A DNA stretch of 39,207 nt from an uncultured Verrucomicrobiota bacterium (GTDB lineage Bacteria > Verrucomicrobiota > Verrucomicrobiia > Limisphaerales > CAIYYI01): assembly GCA_903930345.1 (NCBI GenBank), contig CAIYYI010000559.1, positions 1-39,207 on the forward strand, written 5' to 3'. The notes under the pieces are model-generated. The model was not told the origin of the DNA. It saw nothing but the letters and a program-made list of their open reading frames with translations, and searched no databases. Position numbers and translations under genes: made by a program. Numbering within the stretch: the first letter of the stretch is position 1; each line of letters begins with the position of its first letter. Positions 37,601 to 39,207 of this stretch are shown here, piece after piece.

Positions 37601-37675
37601 TGGTCAGGAAGCCGGGATTTGCACCCGGACCGTCCGCTTCACAGGCGGAGATGCTACTGTTACACCACGATCCTG
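37601..37675 (-). tRNA. tRNA-His(GTG)-like gene, degenerate acceptor
   Basis: Anticodon stem TCCGC/GCGGA encloses CTGTGAA (anticodon GTG, 37640-37642). T-stem CCGGG/CCCGG encloses TGCAAAT. The D-loop is AACAGTAG. The acceptor pairs CAGGA/TCCTG, but the next two positions are T-T and C-C mismatches; discriminator A and CCA follow. The G at -1 that marks histidine tRNAs is absent (a T stands there). The gene directly abuts Y RNA 3. Confidence 0.75.
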
Positions 37676-37681
37676 AGAAAT

Positions 37682-37759
37682 TGGCGTCCCCGGCAGGAGT
37701 TGCACCTGCGGCCTCCACCTTCGCACGGTGGCGCTCTGGTCTGACTGAGCTACGGGGAC
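37682..37759 (-). tRNA. tRNA-Arg(GCG)-like gene
   Basis: Acceptor GTCCCCG/CGGGGAC (7/7), discriminator G, CCA. D-stem GCTC/GAGC with loop AGTCAGACCA (A-G where G-G is usual). Anticodon stem CCACC/GGTGG encloses GTGCGAA (anticodon GCG, 37722-37724). Variable AGGCC; T-stem GCAGG/CCTGC with loop TGCAACT. The fold is the most regular of the array. A GCG-reading Arg tRNA is unusual because bacteria normally read CGC with an ACG (inosine) anticodon. Confidence 0.85.
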
Positions 37760-37797
37760 AGCGGCACGCCCGGCCGCACTGCATCCAAGGAACAAAT

Positions 37798-37872
37798 GGG
37801 GCTGGAACATGCGTGAAAAACGCCGAGTGGCTGCTCACTGGCAGGCCTTAACCCGGCGCATTCCATTCCCCC
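37798..37872 (-). ncRNA. Unassigned structured RNA within the tRNA array
   Basis: The minus strand can fold into one long imperfect hairpin: GGGG/CCCC at the base, TGGAA/TTCCA, TGCG/CGCA with a small bulge, CGCCG/CGGCG, and an apical AGTG/CACT hairpin. It is not a cloverleaf. CGCCGGGTTAAGG partly recalls the upper helix and GGGTTATCG of the Y RNAs, but the CGAAG internal loop is missing. It could be a degenerate Y RNA or a spacer hairpin. It occupies the only gap of tRNA-gene size in the array. Confidence 0.4.
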
Positions 37873-37895
37873 ACCTTGGCGAAGATCACTGAAAT

Positions 37896-37969
37896 TGGCT
37901 GCCAGGCCTGGACTCGCACCAGGACAGGCGGCTTAACAGGCCGCTGTGCTACTTTGACACCACCTGGCA
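37896..37969 (-). tRNA. tRNA-Asn(GTT)-like gene
   Basis: Acceptor TGCCAGG/CCTGGCA (7/7), discriminator G, encoded CCA. D-arm GTG-TCAAAGTAG-CAC (A-G at the G18G19 position). Anticodon stem GCGGC/GCCGC with loop CTGTTAA (anticodon GTT, 37935-37937). T-stem CCTGG/CCAGG with loop TGCGAGT. All four arms are intact apart from the altered elbow bases. Confidence 0.87.
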
Positions 37970-37978
37970 TTGGTGAAT

Positions 37979-38056
37979 TGGTGGCGGGGGCAGGAATCAC
38001 ACCTGCCTCAAACGGTTTATGAGACCGTCCTCTGTGCTTTAGTCGAGTTCCCCGCT
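37979..38056 (-). tRNA. tRNA-Met(CAT)-like gene with mismatched first acceptor pair
   Basis: Acceptor AGCGGGG/CCCCGCC has six pairs with A1 opposite C72; discriminator A and CCA follow. The D-arm has only CTC/GAG around GACTAAAGCACA. Anticodon stem ACGGT/ACCGT encloses CTCATAA (anticodon CAT, 38019-38021). T-stem GCAGG/CCTGC encloses TGTGATT. The three G-C pairs of initiator anticodon stems are absent. CAT could also be an Ile(CAU, lysidine) precursor. Confidence 0.78.
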
Positions 38057-38063
38057 GCAAAGA

Positions 38064-38138
38064 TGGTGGAGTCGGCGGGTAACGCTCCCGCGTGAGCCTG
38101 CTTGCAAGGCAGGTGCATTGCTTGTCTGCCACGACCCC
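38064..38138 (-). tRNA. tRNA-Ala(TGC)-like gene
   Basis: Acceptor GGGGTCG/CGACTCC (7 pairs, one G-T), discriminator A, CCA. The D-arm is short, GCA-GACAAGCAA-TGC. Anticodon stem CCTGC/GCAGG with loop CTTGCAA (anticodon TGC, 38104-38106). T-stem GCGGG/CCCGC with loop AGCGTTA, which lacks the TTC signature. The G3-T70 wobble that identifies alanine tRNAs is present (G3 of GGGGTCG opposite T). Confidence 0.82.
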
Positions 38139-38144
38139 GATAAC

Positions 38145-38218
38145 TGGCAAGCCGCCCTGGTGCTGCCCCAGGCAGGCTGGGTTTTGGAGACCCTGCTGCA
38201 CGGGTTGGTGTGCGGCTT
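38145..38218 (-). tRNA. tRNA-Trp(CCA)-like gene, most degenerate of the array
   Basis: Acceptor AAGCCGC/GCGGCTT (7/7), discriminator G, encoded CCA. Anticodon stem GGGT/ACCC (4 bp) encloses CTCCAAA (anticodon CCA, 38185-38187), the usual Trp loop. T-stem CCTGG/CCAGG encloses GGCAGCA. The D-arm can form only GCAC/GTGC overlapping the acceptor end, with loop ACCAACCC and no G-G. It may be a pseudo-tRNA or a specialised decoy. Confidence 0.7.
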
Positions 38219-38229
38219 GCAAAAAATAG

Positions 38230-38300
38230 TGCGGCTGCCGGGAGTTGCATCCGGACATCCTCCGTGGCCGGGAGGCATTCTGCTGTTAAATCACAGCCGC
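38230..38300 (-). tRNA. tRNA-Gly(GCC)-like gene, first of the array
   Basis: Acceptor GCGGCTG/CAGCCGC (7/7), discriminator A; CCA is not encoded (CTATTTTTT follows). The D-stem is weak, ATT/AAT, around TAACAGCAG. Anticodon stem CCTCC/GGAGG with loop CGGCCAC (anticodon GCC, 38266-38268). The T-arm has CCGG/CCGG plus one mismatch around TGCAACT. It differs from the others in lacking CCA and in being followed by a T-run. Confidence 0.78.
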
Positions 38301-38312
38301 AGGAAATTAAAG

Positions 38313-38343
38313 GGGCCGGGAACATTTTTCACGCTCCCGGCCC
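38313..38343 (-). promoter_or_regulatory. Strong hairpin just upstream of the tRNA array
   Basis: GGGCCGGGA and TCCCGGCCC (9 bp) flank a 13-nt loop rich in A on the minus strand. It is 13 nt before tRNA-Gly. There is no T-run. It could be a leader or processing hairpin, or an attenuator, for the leftward transcript. Confidence 0.5.
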
Positions 38344-38543
38344 TCGCCATTTCAACAAAGAACAAACACCTCTTGATATCTTGCGATACCAACCCACGGT
38401 TTCACGGTGGTTGTTTCGGTGTTTTGGGGCACACCTCCTGCGAAGCCCTTGGATTGTAAATTCCGGCGTAACTCGTTTGGCGCGTATTTTGGCGACCAGT
38501 GGGCAGACCCCACCGGTGGAGAACCTCGGCTCTCCTGCGCCTT

Positions 38544-38572
38544 TCTATGTTTGTGCCAGGTGACATCGTCAA
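38544..38572 (-). promoter_or_regulatory. Possible sigma-70-type promoter for the tRNA array
   Basis: On the minus strand TTGACG (38567-38572), a 17-nt spacer and CATAGA (38544-38549) approximate a -35/-10 pair. It lies downstream of the terminator at 38651-38682 and about 245 nt before tRNA-Gly. The -10 box is poor, so this is a weak call. Confidence 0.22.
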
Positions 38573-38650
38573 TATGTCGGTCTTATTCCATTCACTTTGC
38601 TTGGTCTTTCGTCATCAGGTTCACTCCGTCATCCGTCGTTCATGGGCAAT

Positions 38651-38682
38651 AAAAAACCCTGCTTCCATCTCGGTAAGCAGGG
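38651..38682 (-). terminator. Rho-independent terminator for the gene entering from the right
   Basis: On the minus strand CCCTGCTT pairs with AAGCAGGG (8 bp, 10-nt loop) and is followed directly by TTTTTT. It ends leftward transcription from the PEP-CTERM gene region and insulates the tRNA/Y RNA island from it. The 297-nt stretch between the two also holds a minus-strand frame (38706-38873, MKTCMNILVS...) that I cannot support as a gene. Confidence 0.85.
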
Positions 38683-38979
38683 TGCGGAAATCCTTACGGG
38701 TTCGTTTACCTGCCCACCTCCGACTTATCCATGGCGACACCGGACTTTTGTCCGCAATGCGCCCTGGACAGACCGGGGTTAAACACATTGCCCCGGCCAG
38801 AACGGCTATGCCTTGTCGCTTCCGCGACCGGCAGCGCCGACCAAATCGAGACTAATATGTTCATGCAGGTTTTCATCGAACGTACGCAGAAGTTATCACA
38901 CTCATCCCGATCTTGTCCACACTTTTTATTAGTTTGGAATAATATATCTTGAATCCACATATCTGGATAGTTTGATATA
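38683..38979. other. Intergenic region between terminator and PEP-CTERM gene
   Basis: No supported gene. The part next to the PEP-CTERM stop (about 38925-38980) is AT-rich. GC-rich inverted repeats occur near 38740-38800. A minus-strand frame of 84 codons (38706-38960) has no ribosome site or recognisable domain. Confidence 0.4.
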
Positions 38980-39207
38980 TCACTGCCCCGCCCGCCGACG
39001 GCAGCACCGCTGAATTAGCCCCGCCCCGAGCAGGCCAAGCAAACCCAGGGCGAGCGTAGAAGGCTCCGGGATGGGCTGGATGGAAAAGGCCTCATAGTTG
39101 ATGAAATACGGGGATGACAATGAGGAATTCCGTATCCCGAGCAGATAACTGCCCGCCGAGTTGACGGTGAAGTCTGCGGCAAACGGACTCCAGGAGGCCC
39201 CGGCCAA
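38980..39207 (-). CDS. PEP-CTERM sorting-domain protein, N-terminus outside the window
   Basis: The minus-strand frame is open to the right edge; the last 75 residues are visible. They contain a beta-rich end (SWSPFAADFTVNSAGSYLLG) and a textbook PEP-CTERM signal: IPEPSTLALGLLGLLGAGLI followed by QRCCRRR. This protein should be exported and processed by an exosortase, perhaps the one at 9388-11010. Nothing can be said about its main domain. A strong terminator lies about 300 nt downstream. Confidence 0.88.
   Translation of the reverse strand: MAGASWSPFAADFTVNSAGSYLLGIRNSSLSSPYFINYEAFSIQPIPEPSTLALGLLGLLGAGLIQRCCRRRAGQ

Noticed and set aside
37240-38300. A plain housekeeping tRNA operon
   Set aside because: Several members have broken arms, all share G55, and three units carry Ro60-binding stems directly upstream of the Ro60 gene. 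Ordinary tRNAs keep T54T55C56 and G18G19.
38706-38960. Possible small gene between the PEP-CTERM gene and its terminator
   Set aside because: Cys/Arg/Ser-rich frame without ribosome site or known motif; internal starts are all poor. It is left as intergenic.
38880-38980. Replication-origin-like patch (AT-rich with TTGTCCACA resembling a DnaA box)
   Set aside because: Only one box-like 9-mer with a mismatch is seen, there is no cluster, and no dnaA/dnaN/parA genes are nearby.

Overview
This window looks like a chromosomal segment of a GC-rich member of the Verrucomicrobiota, probably a Limisphaerales/Pedosphaera-like lineage. The evidence is protein style: a pseudopilin with an H-X9-DG-type C-terminus, PEP-CTERM proteins with an exosortase, a HEAT-repeat protein fused to DUF1080, secreted proteins ending in the 'VQR...YYRL' or 'VVEA-TNL' C-terminal module, and a dense set of secreted glycoside hydrolases. 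The taxonomic call is inference.

Layout. 1-7002 is ordinary chromosome: a truncated membrane-anchored protein, a pseudopilin, a small TPR/coiled-coil pair, a HAD phosphatase, a PfkB sugar kinase, PTS enzyme I and a sugar-phosphate nucleotidyltransferase. 7106-7505 is a frameshifted remnant of a leucine-rich-repeat surface protein. 7721-18382 (minus strand) is a four-gene unit: a 2,179-residue Ig-like surface protein, a P-domain PEP-CTERM protein, an exosortase fused to an EpsI-like domain, and a membrane-anchored TPR protein. 18413-20208 is a decayed stretch with remnants of a LuxR-type HTH protein and a PIN-domain protein. 20209-24082 is a Gfo/Idh/MocA oxidoreductase with a HEAT-DUF1080 protein, a likely 3-keto-glycoside pair. 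24134-33077 is a carbohydrate cluster: SGNH esterase, an unrecognised secreted protein, GH29 fucosidase, GH16, alpha/beta esterase and a GH95 gene interrupted by one TGA codon in place of a conserved Trp.

The most unusual part is 33083-38343, all on the minus strand. In transcription order it holds tRNA-like genes reading Gly, Trp, Ala, Met, Asn, an unassigned structured RNA, Arg and His; then three tandem Y RNAs; then a Ro60 (TROVE-vWA) protein, a tRNA-Lys-like gene, an HNH endonuclease and an RtcB-type RNA ligase. The Y RNAs carry the Ro60-binding motif also known in vertebrate Y RNAs (GGnCCGA...TGGGTTATC) between two helices that covary among the copies. Two of them enclose circularly permuted tRNA modules, with the T-arm half before the D-arm half and the acceptor stem closed by a short loop containing CCA. 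All eight linear tRNA-like genes have G instead of T at T-loop position 55, and seven of eight have A-G instead of G-G in the D-loop. The permuted modules keep the normal T55 and G18G19. This reads as an RNA-handling or RNA-repair island in which Ro60 and its Y RNAs, a specialised tRNA set, a nuclease and a ligase are genetically linked.

The right end carries a rho-independent terminator and the C-terminus of another PEP-CTERM protein. All RNA folds were worked out by eye; no search or folding program was run.
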